The notes: a model not told the origin generated them from the sequence alone. DNA of 64,000 bases from Notolepis coatsorum (GCA_963971535.1 OZ020585.1:26861654-26925653), one strand, 5' to 3'; counted from the stretch's first letter, positions 22,141 through 33,774 are shown. Program-made: numbers and translations.

Positions 22141-22599
22141 TTTCTTTTCTTTTCTTATCTTTCCCCCCCCTCCTTTTATCCGATTTTTCTCCGATCCCAC
22201 TGTTAGTCGTTATGTCAATTCCCAAACCCCTTCCTGGTTGTTGCGCACCCCCCCCTACCGTTGGTCCAAGAGGCCGGAGACGGTCACATGCTTTCCTCCG
22301 ACGCATGTGCAGCCAGCCTGGCCGCGCAGATTCTCACTGGGAGAGTGTAACGTGTGGAAGGTCGCACTACCTCTCTCCAGATCCTACCCTCGCTGTGCAG
22401 GCGCCCCGACCGAACTGTAGGGGTCGCTGTCCACAACGCCCAGGACCCACCCACGGCTTCCCTCCCCCTAACTCAGCCAAACGAGTTAGTGTAGCGATCA
22501 GCCCAAGCGGCCAAGGCAATGCTGACTCTCCGGGAGTCGAGACCGCAGCCTCTTGCATTGGTGACGAGCACAATCTCCGCTACGCCACCTGACCGCCCT
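22141..22599 (-). mobile_element. tRNA-derived SINE family S1, full-length, minus strand
   Basis: Flanked by a 12-bp TSD CTGAAAGCATTT (22129-22140 and 22600-22611). On the minus strand it starts GGCGGTCAGGTGGCGTAGCG, with A box TGGCGTAGCGG and a B-box-like GGTCTCGACTCC. The body matches 51703-52179 (plus) and 58985-59198 (minus). Plus-strand open frames here are antisense to the SINE. Confidence 0.85.
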
Positions 22600-22741
22600 C
22601 TGAAAGCATTTGTTAGCAGCATCCTGAACATGCTACAGGAGGTACTCCAAACATCTATCAATCTTTGATATATATACCAGATTTGTGTATTCATGTATAA
22701 ATATGTACAACTAACTCATGACCTACCTAAATAACTAACTC

Positions 22742-23290
22742 ATGACCTACCGAGCCATTTACAAAACCTCTTTAAGCTTTCCTCAGACCTCTTATTCCAC
22801 ACAACACTTGACTTTCATCTTCCATATTGTCGGACTTCCCTTTATCAGAAGAGGACCATCTCTCTGGAACAATCTACTTCCATCACTACAGTCAACATCT
22901 ACATTATCACTATTTAAAAAAACATCTTAAACACTTTGTGAATTCTTTGTAATGCATCTCTCGTCTTGCAATCGATGTCCATGCAAATTGTGGTGGGTGT
23001 TTTCCTTGGTTTGGATTTGAAACCTTGGCGGTTGCATAATATCCTTATTTATCCTGTATGAATATTGATATTAAGGGGAGGTATCTTCTTCATATACCAT
23101 TTTTGGTGTCTAACCTCTCCTGCACAATGTTTTAACTCATTCTTATTTATACGTGCAAATAAATATACGTGCAAACTCCCCACACACATCTTCTGCTTAA
23201 AAAATTACAATACCTCAAAAGCCGAAACACTAGACATGATAACTGAATCTGAAAGGGGATCAATAAAGTATCTATCCATCTATCTATGCT
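22742..23290 (+). pseudogene. LINE 3' fragment (RT C-terminus + tail)
   Basis: The frame from about 22742 ends with IRRGPSLWNNLLPSLQST and SLFKKTS, the conserved closing segment (GPSLWN-LP-SL--S---FKK) of Rex/L2-like LINE RTs. It is followed by a 3' UTR ending GGGGATCAATAAAGTATCTA and short TCTA/TCCA repeats. Upstream coding sequence is absent, so this is a 5'-truncated insertion. Confidence 0.65.
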
Positions 23291-23769
23291 TAATGGATGG
23301 ACTTAAAAGAGTCCAACCAACTGCAGGCGATCCAACGTGGGCCCCGTGAGTTCTGTGAGGCCCCTGGGAGAGACGGAGTAGCTACGTGCACTGCATGATG
23401 ATGGTCGCTCTTATAAAGAAGCAAAGGGAAGTGAGTGAGAGTGTCCTGTGTGCATGAGTGACTCACTCCGAACACACCCACATACTGTACTACATATTGT
23501 ACATACTGTCATTACCCATACAGACATATGCTCACCCACACGCACATCTGGCCACATGCTGAGGCTCTCACCATATGCTCCCACTCTGTGTTGACTAGCA
23601 GGTGCAGCCACATTTAAACGTTGTGGCAGACCGGCTGGTCGTGGAAATAGAAGGCTGCGCTATGCATCGGCCACGGTACTGGGGCATATGCCCATATTAG
23701 GAGGTCCGAGGAGACTCCCGGCAGAGCAGAGCGCGTCAACCCCAATGCAGCGCACCTGTGTCAGACACG
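23291..23769. other. unassigned intronic sequence
   Basis: Nothing recognised; the short minus-strand frames have no domain. Confidence 0.5.
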
Positions 23770-23777
23770 CACGGGAG

Positions 23778-24323
23778 TAGAGCCATATGAAATCCGTTTT
23801 ATTTTTTTCCAAATTCCATTTTATTTTTTTCCAAATTCCGTTTTTTCCGTTTTAATATTTCAGAATTCTGTATTTTGCTTTGTACGCTCATTTTACCATC
23901 AGAAATAGTGTCTAATAAGTGGGAATGAATAAATGTCCACAATTTAATAAGATATAACAGTCCATTTAATAGGGCTGTCTTAAATACTTCGAAGCTTCAT
24001 TCATTTATTTCATTCGAATATGAAAATAAAATTAGATTAAAAAAAATAAAAATAAAAAGGTATATATATTTTTGCAAAATCAACTCTGCCTCTCTTTGTT
24101 AACTACAACAAGCAATGCTGTTTGTTATTTAAGACGAGGTCGGACTCGGCACTGACAGATTTGTGTTCATTGTGCTGCTTTTATAAAGCCTCAAATGACT
24201 GCTTAGAATATTTCATGAAAGCAAAGTGTTTTGTTTGTCTAAGATTTAAAAAGGTTTAAACTTTACAGCAATGACAACGTTGAACAAAGTGCTGTACAAG
24301 TCCCACAACATTAAAAAAAAAAA

Positions 24324-24363
<40 letters not shown>

Positions 24364-24440
24364 ATAGTTGATTCCATTTTTATTGCTCAATTCCGCGATT
24401 CCGTCCGCGATTCCGTGATCGCGGATTCCATATGGCTCTA
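23778..24440. mobile_element. hAT-sized-TSD MITE with GAGCCATATG termini (663 bp)
   Basis: Starts TAGAGCCATATGAAATCCG and ends CGGATTCCATATGGCTCTA, flanked by a perfect 8-bp TSD CACGGGAG (23770-23777 and 24441-24448). The interior has AAATTCCGTTTT repeats, an A-tract (24313-24360), and near 23971 a second MITE-like start (TAGGGCTGTC) that may be a nested truncated element. Confidence 0.9.
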
Positions 24441-24448
24441 CACGGGAG

Positions 24449-25109
24449 AGAGGTGAGCGCAATCAAAGCCCAATCAAGAGGCATAGAAAATGGAGACGGG
24501 GACAGAGAATCTTTGGAGTAGCTGAGGCGAAACCTGTACGGAAAGAGAGGAGGTGAGTAAGAGAAGAGAGAGAGCAAGAAGAGGAGGAAGATTATTCTCT
24601 GTGTGACCAATGCTGTCTGTGTCCCGTACCCCGCTAACGGACCAAGGCGATTCTCTTGTATTACGGACTGGCTGACGATCTCACCTTTTCCCCTAAACAG
24701 CAATAAAACTGCCGTTAAACTTGCTTCTACCTTGTGCCGTGTGTATTTTGTTAATTCCAATCTGGTGACAGCTCAAAACACCCCAGAGTCTGTGTGCAGG
24801 GTTCTACAAGGGCTACCGTCCTTACATATGCTCAGAGAAACTGAAGAAGGAGCATTATGTGAAGCTTGAGCTTCTAAGTAGGGACAGGGTTTTGAAGTTA
24901 TTTGAAAAGTCTTCTCAGAAACACATCAGTCCAGAGTGTGATGACCCATCCACCCGCTGTCTGTGTCAAGGGAGGGAGTGGGAGAGGGAGCGGGAGCAGG
25001 AGAGGGAGAGTAGTCAGGTGTTGGAACAAGGTCAGAACGGGCCACACAGTAGCCACAGTACAGGGCAGCGGGCAACACCAGCAGGATACTGATCAACACT
25101 GGGGTTCGG

Positions 25110-25110
<1 letters not shown>
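24449..25110. other. unassigned sequence, possible LTR-like piece
   Basis: 24600-24770 has an AATAAA in a context reminiscent of an LTR R-U5 region (GCAATAAAACTGCCG, ending near TCTGGTGACA). No matching second LTR, primer-binding site or gag/pol was seen, so it is left unassigned. Confidence 0.3.
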
Positions 25111-25150
<40 letters not shown>

Positions 25151-25297
25151 TGAGAGAGAGAGTGTGAGTGAGTGAGTGAGTGAGTGAGTGAGTGAGTGAG
25201 TGAGTGAGTGAGTGAGTGAGTGAGTGAGTGAGTGAGTGAGTGAGTGAGTGAGTGAGTGAGTGAGTGAGTGAGTGAGTGAGTGAGTGAGAGAGAGAGT

Positions 25298-25320
<23 letters not shown>
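25111..25320. repeat. (GT)n / (GAGT)n microsatellite
   Basis: (GT)n at 25112-25141, then about 35 GAGT units to 25288, then GA. Confidence 0.97.
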
Positions 25321-25328
<8 letters not shown>

Positions 25329-25440
25329 AAAAAGCTAGAGCGAGAGGGAGGGATAGAGAAAGAATGAAAGAAAGAGAGTGAGAGGTACAGAGAGAGAGGG
25401 AATAAAAGATAAAGAGAGTATGAGATAAAGTTAGTGTGAA

Positions 25441-25608
<168 letters not shown>

Positions 25609-25741
25609 ACCCCATTTAGAATATGGGGATCAGCATACTGGGCCGATCCAGGCCAGTCTAAGACTCCTCAGAGAGTAGTTTCCTTTCTTCTCTGGCAGCA
25701 TTAGCCAAAGTCAACCAGCAGCAGCAGTAATATAAGTCAAG

Positions 25742-26055
25742 TGGGCTGCACGATTTTGGGAAATAATCTAAGTGCGATTTTTCTGACAGATATTGCGATT
25801 GCGATTAAATTTGCGATTATAATTTAAAAAAAATGTAAGCAGCCCCACAGAGGTTTATTGTAAATGTGGCTTGAATCTGATCTGGCCTACACATGGGTCT
25901 TTTTGGGACACCGAGCCTGAACATTTATCTTTTTACCTGGGAATCGATACCCAACGGTACCTTTTTTTCTGTACTTTACTTTTTTTTTTTATATATATAA
26001 TTGCATCATCCCAAATCGCGATTTCGATTTAAAATAGATGAATCGTTCAGCCCTA
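25742..26055. mobile_element. hAT-like MITE (314 bp)
   Basis: Termini TGGGCTGCACGATT and AATCGTTCAGCCCTA, with GCGATT/AATCGC-rich subterminal DNA. It interrupts a 23-bp minisatellite (fragment at 25707-25741). No clean TSD was found. Confidence 0.65.
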
Positions 26056-26135
26056 CAGTATAAGATAAGATAAGATAAGATAAGATATTCCTTTATTGAT
26101 CCCCTTGGGGAAATTCAGGCATCATAGCAGCATGG
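26056..26135 (-). mobile_element. LINE 3' tail, minus strand
   Basis: Reversed, this reads AATTTCCCCAAGGGGATCAA then TAAAGG and a (TTATC)n tail. It is the same type of ending as 23255-23290, a 5'-truncated LINE end. Confidence 0.6.
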
Positions 26136-26137
26136 GG

Positions 26138-26485
26138 GGAGGGGGTAAGTCAACCAACAGCAGTAATACAAGTCAACCAGCAGCAGTAATACAAGTCAAC
26201 CAGCAGCAGTAATACAAGTCAACCAGCAGCAGTAATACAAGTCAACCAGCAGCAGTAATATGTCAACCAACAGCAGTAATATAAGTCAACCAACATAAGT
26301 AATGTCAACCAGCAGAAGTAATACAAGTCAACCAGCAGTAATAATACAAGTCAACCAGCAGAAGTAATACAAGTCAACCAGGAGCAGTAATATGTCAACC
26401 AGCAGTAATAATACAAGTCAACCAGCAGAAGTAATACAAGTCAACCAGGAGCAGTAATATGTCAACCAGCAGTAATAATAATGAC
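26138..26485. repeat. 23-bp minisatellite
   Basis: About 15 copies of AAGTCAACCAGCAGCAGTAATAC with length variants. One more fragment lies at 25707-25741, before the MITE. Confidence 0.93.
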
Positions 26486-27010
26486 AGCCTCCTCTACCCC
26501 TGTCCACAGTCTATAAATCAACCATCATCTCTCCTTTCTTTTCTTATCACTCGATTCCTTTAATCTCTCCTCCACTGAGACAAACAGAGGGGCTGGTGGA
26601 GACACACACTAACAATGGAGGGAGAGAACGAGGAGAAAGAGTTATTTCCCCAGGGGCTTTGAAGAGAGGAGAGGGGGGGGAAACGATTCTATAACAACCA
26701 ACATCATAAAATGGGAATCGAATAGTTTCATAGAGTCTGCGAGATAAATGAGTTTGTGCCGGTAACATTGTGGTGGTGCAGTGTGTGTGTGTGTGTGTGC
26801 GTGCGGTTACATAATTCCATCCTGGATGTCAGGGTTTCCACAGATCAACCGCCAGTTGAAAGACACTTCACACTCCACACACTCCACACACACTCCACAC
26901 ACACACACACCACACACTCCAGGCACACAGCCTACAGGTCTACAGAGGCTTGTGACGGGACGTCTAGGAGCTGCTACTGTACATGTCCTCATGTCAGGGT
27001 TAGGGTTTTC
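26486..27010. other. unassigned sequence with simple repeats
   Basis: Holds (GT)n at 26779-26799 and CACACTCCACAC repeats at 26869-26925. No gene was recognised. Confidence 0.5.
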
Positions 27011-27012
27011 AC

Positions 27013-27422
27013 TAGGGATGGGTACCGAATTCGGTACTTTTGAGGTACCGAACCGAAACACGTCGGTACTACAGAGTATCGAATCAAGTGAGAAACAGAA
27101 AAAAATTAATAAAAATAAAATAAAAAAAAATCTTTTTATTTTATTTTTTTTTTTTTATTTTTTTTTCATGTCAACGTTCACACGCACAATATATGCTTAC
27201 CTAGGATTTGACTTGATTCAACAACAAAGCAGTCAAAGCAATGACAAGCCGAAAACTGTCGAAATTGTAGTTATTTGAAGTTTGGATATTTTTTTTTACG
27301 ACTGAGGTAGGTAAATTAAATTTCTTGAGACTAAAGTACCGAAAAAAGGTACCGTTGGGTACCGGTATCGATTCACAGGTACCGGTACCGGTATCGGTTC
27401 AAATGTGAAAGGTACCCATCCA
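27013..27422. mobile_element. hAT-like MITE, GGTACC family, copy 1
   Basis: Starts TAGGGATGGGTACCGAATTC and ends GGTACCCATCCA. The interior CATGTCAACGTTCACACGCA and AGCCGAAAACTGTCGAAATT blocks match 33214-33774, but only once here. The right terminus is worn and no TSD is visible. Confidence 0.75.
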
Positions 27423-28104
27423 TGCACTAACAACCAACCACTAACTCCACACGAAGCCCAATTAGTTGACAGAACAGAACAGAACAGAACAGAATATAAC
27501 AGAACAATCTAACAGAGACATACGGCTGGTCAAATTGACAGCCTCTCCAGCCCAAAGCCAACATGTTTAAGCCCCCACTACCAAAGTAGGCCTATAAAAA
27601 GGTGAGTGCCTAGTGCCTGACCCATAAACGCATCAGCTCCTACTGTATATAATCCAGGCAGTGTGAGGCTTTAGCGTTAATGGTATCTATGACAGCTCCA
27701 ATATAATCCAGTAGTGTGAGGCTTTAGCGTTAATGGTTTTTTAACATGGTTTGTATTCTTTGGACCAGTGTGCGGCACCAATTAGAGAATGTGTGTTGCT
27801 CGTGGCGAGAGGAGAGCTTAGCGTCTTAGTTTACTACAAACATCCACTGTAGAGCATTCTCATTTACAGTGCATTAGTTAGGGGGGGGGGGGGGGGGGGG
27901 GGGAAGAGAGCCGCTTACGCTTTAGGCCATTTCCAAGGTTTGGCTTTGTTTTCTTGGTGTGTGCGGATTGGGAAACCAGTGGAATGAAGGGGAAAAGAAG
28001 ATCGAAATCCTCACAGTTCATCACGAAACCTAGACTTACTTTATCTATTCTATTTATTTTCAGGTTTTCAGTACTTTCGGTTTTTAGCTCATTTTGTTTT
28101 TATT
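27423..28104. other. unassigned sequence
   Basis: Contains (AACAG)n at 27473-27500, a short direct repeat (GTGTGAGGCTTTAGCGTTAATGG) near 27661 and 27714, and poly(G) at 27882-27903. Confidence 0.5.
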
Positions 28105-28930
28105 TTCTTACTATGTCTCCCTGAACATCCCTCAACCAGCAGCCCTACATACAGTAAGATCTCCCTCTTTCTTACTATGTCTACCTGACCATCTCTCTAC
28201 CAGCAGCCCTACATACAGTAAGATCTCCCTCTTTCTTACTATGTCTACCTGACCATCTCTCAACCAGCAGCCCTACATACAGTAAGATCTCCCTCTTTCT
28301 TACTATGTCTACCTGACCATCTCTCAACCAGCAGCCCTACATACAGTAAGATCTCCCTCTTTCTTACTATGTCTACCTGACCATCTCTCAACCAGCAGCC
28401 CTACATACAGTAAGATCTCCCTCTTTCTTACTATGTCTCCCTGACCATCTCTCTACCAGCAGCCCTACATACAGTAAGATCTCCCTCTTTCTTACTATGT
28501 CTCCCTGACCATCTCTCTACCAGCAGCCCTACATACAGTAAGATCTCCCTCTTTCTTACTATGTCTCCCTGACCATCTCTCTACCAGCAGCCCTACATAC
28601 AGTAAGATCTCCCTCTTTCTTACTATGTCTACCTGACCATCTCTCTACCAGCAGCCCTACATACAGTAAGATCTCCCTCTTTCTTACTATGTCTCCCTGA
28701 CCATCTCTCTACCAGCAGCCCTACATACAGTAAGATCTCCCTCTTTCTTACTATGTCTACCTGACCATCTCTCTACCAGCAGCCCTACATACAGTAAGAT
28801 CTCCCTCTTTCTTACTATGTCTCCCTGACCATCTCTCAACCAGCAGCCCTACATACAGTAAGATCTCCCTCTTTCTTACTATGTCTACCTGACCATCTCT
28901 CTACCAGCAGCCCTACAGTAAGATATCCCT
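28105..28930. repeat. 64-bp minisatellite
   Basis: About 13 copies of a 64-bp unit containing CAGCAGCCCTACATACAGTA and CTCCCTCTTTCTTACTATGT. Units differ at CTCTCAACC/CTCTCTACC and TCTACC/TCTCCC. Confidence 0.97.
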
Positions 28931-29719
28931 CTAACAGAGTCACAGAACGTGATGAAAACACTCCCAGCATATGAAGGCAGTGAAATACAGATACTATTCA
29001 AATACTCTGTCATAAAGAGGCATCTTTTAAGTAACACAGTTTGATGCTGTGCTCCTCTGGGTAACCCATGACAACGGTAATGAATGATACACAGAGAGAG
29101 ACAGAGAGGGAGCGAGATAGAGAGACGGACGGAGGCAGAGAGAGAGAGAGAGAATACAATAGACAGAGAGGAGAGGGTTTCTTGTGCAGCAAATGTCTAC
29201 ACTGACATTCCTTAGTTCTCTTCTATTGTGCTGCCAGCGCTGCTGTCTGAGAGGGTGACAGGCTGCTTTCCAAGCTGTGCATTATTCACACAGAGGGGGA
29301 GACCGCCCGGTATATATATAGGAGTCTATTAGGTCTTTCAGTCTGCAGCAAAGAAAACTATAGGACGAGTGAGCGTTTCAACGTAGCCCGCGGCCTGCGA
29401 CATCTTGGAGCCGTTATCGAGCGTTTCCGCGGCTCTACTTACAGTTAGTGGGATTTGGTTTATTTTCAAACGGTTACATTTATTGCGAGTGGGATTTCTA
29501 CAACTAGAGTCTGTGTGGTCGGCATAGAAGTGCCGTGCCTGTGAGCCCTTTGAAACTGTTCCCGTCTGTTAAAACTTTAGTGGCTTTTAACAAATACGTT
29601 TGACATTTAGCACAAAAAGGCACAGTCTATTAAATAGCAACCTCCAAAACTGTATAAATGTTGATTAAGAAAATTAACAGCCTTAGGAACAGGCCCAAAT
29701 TCCCCTTAAGACTATGTAC
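28931..29719. other. unassigned sequence with a TATA-like motif
   Basis: Contains GA-rich DNA at 29090-29150 and GGTATATATATAGGAG at 29310-29325, which looks like a TATA box 30 bp upstream of a pyrimidine-rich initiator-like TCAGTCT. No coding exon follows, so promoter function is unsupported. Confidence 0.35.
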
Positions 29720-29788
29720 ATAGGGTTGAGGGGGCGGCTCTTGAGTCAACTAGAGTCTAGTTGACTCAAGAGCCGCCCTCAACCCTAT
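29720..29788. repeat. near-loopless hairpin, arms about 33 bp
   Basis: ATAGGGTTGAGGGGGCGGCT with CTTGAGTCAACTAGA is mirrored by TCTAGTTGACTCAAG with AGCCGCCCTCAACCCTAT. The only mismatch is a 2-base G insertion in the left arm, and there is almost no loop. Confidence 0.9.
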
Positions 29789-30092
29789 TCAACAGGCTTG
29801 TTTTCAGTGCCTTGTTATTGCTTGTAAATGAGGCTATAACTAATGTGATTATGCCAGCTGTAGCCTTTGAGATATACTTTGAGTCGGTCTGTCCGTCTAC
29901 GGTGTTGAGTTATGACGTGTTAAGTGTCTGGGGGCAAGGCCAGTGATACAGATCAACCCAACAGAAACAGAATCCAATTCACGCCGGTGATGACAGGCCT
30001 AAATACGTTAGAGAGAGAAGGAAGATGAGAAGCAGGGAGATTATTATGCTTTGCTCACGGAGTCCATTACTCTCACTGCACAAAAAATATCT

Positions 30093-30161
30093 GTACAGTA
30101 CAGGGATCGAACCCGCGACCTTGGCGTTATTAGCACCACGCTCTAACCGAGCTAACCGGCC
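30093..30161 (-). pseudogene. tRNA-Ile(AAU)-like pseudogene
   Basis: The minus strand reads GGCCGGTTAGCTCGGTTAGA, then the anticodon region GTGGTGCTAATAACGCC (AAT anticodon) and the T arm GCGGGTTCGATCCC. It is close to vertebrate tRNA-Ile-AAT, but the D loop lacks about four bases and the 3' acceptor strand is replaced by TGTACTGTACA, so it cannot form a normal acceptor stem. Confidence 0.75.
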
Positions 30162-30235
30162 CTGTTGAAAGATGACTGTGTCACTGTGGCTATTTTTATG
30201 GCATGAATACGAGACAGAAAGAGAGAGAGAGATAA

Positions 30236-30471
30236 GCCATCGATTTACCACTTCCCTCATGAACCAGAGGGTAACTCGGTGTTATCTGGCTCACAGACAA
30301 CCTGCTAGCAACACGTTAGCCTTGCGATCTTTCACCTGTCACCACCCTGCTGCTGTAGCTACAGTGTACAGATTAAACCTCAGTCAGACCAAGTCTTGGA
30401 AGTAAAATTCAACATTCTCCCTGTATGTTAGGGATTAGTGGCCGATGCAGATATTTAGAGAACAAGATGGC
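30236..30471 (+). repeat. dispersed repeat family U2, copy 2
   Basis: Matches 5850-6103 almost end to end and likewise follows a short GA tract. Confidence 0.8.
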
Positions 30472-30559
30472 ACCGGTGTATTTTGTTCTTCTTCATAGAA
30501 ATAAACCCCATTTACTTATCAGCATATCAGTGCCCACATTCAAAAAAAGAAAATGCTAA

Positions 30560-31320
30560 TTTGTAAAATACTAAACGTGTTATCAAGCGTGTAAGTCAGA
30601 CACCATTATAAACTGAACATGTCTGCACATACAGCAGCTATTTTTAGGTTTGACTTTCACTTAAGAGTAGTTTTAACTTTGCATGAAGGAGAGAAAGAAG
30701 CTCTAGAGATGACACGACACGTTACAGGATAGTGGATGATTTGGAAATATTTTGGATTAAACCCCACAGCAGCGAAAGCTTGACTAGAGGATCTCAGAGG
30801 ACCAGTCCAGACCAGCAAAAGTATGTGCAGTATGTGATCAATGGACTACATTGATCTGTCCGTCAATGAACAGATAGAAAAGTTACTTTGATTGATTGAA
30901 AATGTTATTATTAACAGATTGCAGAATGGGTACAATACAGTACAGGGTACAGCTCAATACACACAATTGTTAAGGGGATGCAGACCAGAGAAAGACTTTT
31001 GTCTTGTTTACATCACGTAAGGTATGACGTTAGGTATTACTGTCAGTTGGTTTATTTTAAAATTAAAACCTCATGTTAACTCTGTTCAACAAATGAATAC
31101 TACATTTCTTTTTTAATTAAAAACAGATGTAGACAGACTGACACAGTGGAGCAATCTAGCCACATAATGTTAAAGATCAAAGTAAGCGCTCTACAGATAT
31201 TGAGTGTCATTTTGTAAAATGTGCAGTGTCACCGCCGGTAATACCAGTGTGGTCATGTCATGAGTTTATTAGTCATAGGAAATTCCACATCACCGCGGCA
31301 ACCCTAACATTCACACAGCA
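30560..31320. repeat. dispersed repeat family U1, copy B
   Basis: Co-linear with 32215-32690: GTAAAATA, CATTATAAACTG, GAGGGAGAGAAAGAAG-like, CAGCGAAAGCTTGA, CAGAGGACC, and TCAATGAAC-GATAGAAAA are shared in order. It is interrupted by a family T LINE tail (30886-31018), and its right part also matches 1373-1635. Confidence 0.7.
30886..31018 (-). mobile_element. LINE 3'-end fragment family T, copy 3
   Basis: Reverse complement of 8672-8815 and 10317-10472 (TAACAGATTGCAGAATGGGT, AATACACACAATTGTTAAG). It is absent from the co-linear repeat copy at 32215-32690, so it inserted later. Confidence 0.7.
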
Positions 31321-31650
31321 TCAATTCACACTTCAGAGCATCAAAAAATCACTCTAGAAATTAACCATATTGACTGGCGCCACAACAGCCAAATAAAAAC
31401 AACGTAAAAAGATCTCAACAGCCAAGAAAAAAAGCTTAAAGATCCGCTCCACTTGTATTTTAAACCCCTAAAATGTTCTCAATTCAATTTGCATAAGGAT
31501 GTTTTTTTTTTACTAAATTGTTCAATAAAACTACTGAAAATGGCTTATGCAGCTTTTTGGTGACCGCAAACAAAAAGCCCCAGATCAGAGGCAACTATGT
31601 GTCCAAGACACAACCAGAGTGACTCGTCAAGGCAGCGCAGAGACCCGACT
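31321..31650. other. unassigned intronic sequence
   Basis: Nothing recognised. Confidence 0.5.
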
Positions 31651-31946
31651 GGTATCTACAGGTTACATAGTGGACCCTGTTGGGGACAGACAGGTATCTA
31701 GCAGGTTACATAGTGGACCCTGTTGGAGACAGACCGGTATCTAGCAGGTTACATAGTGGACCCTGATGGAGACAGACTGGTATCTAGCAGGTTACATAGT
31801 GGACCCTGTTGGGGACAGACTGGTATCTAGCAGGTTACATAGTGGACCCTGATGGGGACAGACAGGTATCTAGCAGGTTACATAGTGGACCCTGTTGGGG
31901 ACAGACCGGTATCTAGCAGGTTACATAGTGGACCCTGTTGGGGACG
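31651..31946. repeat. 43-bp minisatellite
   Basis: About 7 copies of a 43-bp unit with GGTATCTAGCAGGTTACATA and GTGGACCCTGTTGGGGACAG; the first unit is 42 bp. Confidence 0.95.
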
Positions 31947-32214
31947 CATCGCAATGAGCTGCAGCCAATGGAAGTGCAATACACGGGAGACTGTGGGTTA
32001 TTGAAAAGCTGTAAATTTAAAAGCTGAAAAAATTATTAAACTGTTCCGCTTATTGCGATGTTCAATGACTTGTTATTGTGTTATTAGAGTGACTATTAGT
32101 TGTCATTCATTCATTCATGATTTTAGGGCCATTTTAAAAAAGGGGATGAGCGCTAGGCTTGCCGCTTAGCATAATCGGTGTTACTCGTCTTCGTTCAGGC
32201 ATCCACCTAGTGGA

Positions 32215-32690
32215 AATTTGTAAAATAATAAGCGTAATACTCAGACAACATTATAAACTGTATAGACACAGCAGAGGTATTTATTAGGTCTGTGCGGCAA
32301 ACTGAGTAGGTTTCACTTTCACAGTAGATTTAACTTCACATGAGGGAGAGAAAGAAGGCTCTCGAAATGTCAGCGAACAGCAGCGAAAGCTTGAGTGGAG
32401 AGGAGCTCAGAGGACCGGTCCACACCAGCAGCAGAATATTTGCATGATGCACACCTGAAGCAACATTTTTGATCCATCAATGAACGGATAGAAAATGTAC
32501 AGAAGGTATTACAGTCTATTTTTAAATGAGAAGATAACAACAACAAATGGATACTAGTCATTAAAAATGTATTTAAAACAGATGTAGACGGACAGACACA
32601 GCGGATCAATGTAGCCACATAGCGTTAAAAAGGATCAAAGTAAGCACATGTCGGTAAAATGGGCGGTAATGGGCACATTACCAGAGTGCA
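32215..32690. repeat. dispersed repeat family U1, copy C
   Basis: See 30560-31320. It contains CAGCGAAAGCTTGAGTGGAG and CAGATGTAGACGGACAGACA. The minus-strand frame at 32370-32618 lies in the repeat and has no domain. Confidence 0.7.
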
Positions 32691-33205
32691 GTTGACAAGT
32701 TGGCTTTGTTCTCTGCTCGCTTTTTCTCTCAGAGAAAAAGAGAAACCGCTAAAACATTGCCTTGTGCTTTTCTCCAGTGTCTTCCTCTGACCAAAACAAA
32801 TACCTCCATGACCAAAACCCCTGTCACTTCTCGCATGTGTTGACAAGATATAGTTTGGAGACCAGACAGACTCATCTGGGATTCCTCCTGGTGATCTTGT
32901 AATGTAAAAAAAAACCTGTCGCTGATCAGTCATGTGCTCTGAAACCACAACTACTTGATCCCCCATTATTGATTGAGATCCCCAATTACAAGACAGAAAG
33001 TTGTGTTCAGTTGTGTGAACAGCACGGTGCTCTGACAAATTTCAAAGTTGTGTAGTAGCATCTCTACACCATTAAGAATGCAAGGATCTAGGAATATGGA
33101 AATTGACAACAAGTATCCATTGATATTTACCAGTAATTCAAAATGAGCAGCTTATATTTCAAGACATGATTGTCAATACCTATTGTGTGCTGAAGCGTAA
33201 GGTGT
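32691..33205. other. unassigned intronic sequence
   Basis: A 137-codon minus-strand frame (32625-33038) has no recognisable motif and is not called. Confidence 0.45.
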
Positions 33206-33213
33206 CAAGTTAC

Positions 33214-33774
33214 TAGGGATGGGTACCTTTCACATTTGAACCGATACCGGTACCGGTACCGGTACCTGTGAATCGATACCGGTACCCAACGGTACCTTTT
33301 TTCGGTACTTAAAAAAAAAAAAAAAAAAAATTTATTAATTTATTTTTTTTACTTTTTTTTTTTCATGTCAACGTTCACACGCACAATATATGCTTACCTA
33401 GGATTTGACTTGATTCAACAACAAAGCAGTCGGAGCAATGACAAGCCGAAAACTGTCGAAATTGAATTTACCTACCTCAGTCGTAAAAAAAAATCCAAAC
33501 TTCAAATAACTACAATTTCGACAGTTTTCGGCTTGTCATTGCTCCGACTGCTTTGTTGTTGAATCAAGTCAAATCCTAGGTAAGCATATATTGTGCGTGT
33601 GAACGTTGACATGAAAAGAAAAAAGTAAAAAAATTAAAAAAAAGAAAAAAAGAAAACTAATAAAAAATATTTTTTTTTATTTTTTTTTCGGTTTCTCACT
33701 TGATTCGATACTCGGTAGTACCGACGTGTTTCGGTTCGGTACCTCAAAAGTACCGAATTCGGTACCCATCCCTA
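33214..33774. mobile_element. hAT-type foldback MITE, GGTACC family, copy 2
   Basis: Termini TAGGGATGGGTACC and GGTACCCATCCCTA, with perfect 8-bp TSD CAAGTTAC (33206-33213 and 33775-33782). The interior is a nearly perfect inverted repeat: the CATGTCAACGTTCACACGCA-to-CTGTCGAAATT block appears at 33365-33465 and again inverted at 33516-33614. Confidence 0.93.

Noticed and set aside
22101-22592. 163-residue plus-strand protein
   Set aside because: It lies wholly over a minus-strand SINE with a 12-bp TSD and its flank.
24600-24780. Solo LTR of a retrovirus-like element
   Set aside because: Only an AATAAA in a suggestive context; no TG...CA ends with TSD, no primer-binding site and no coding region were seen.
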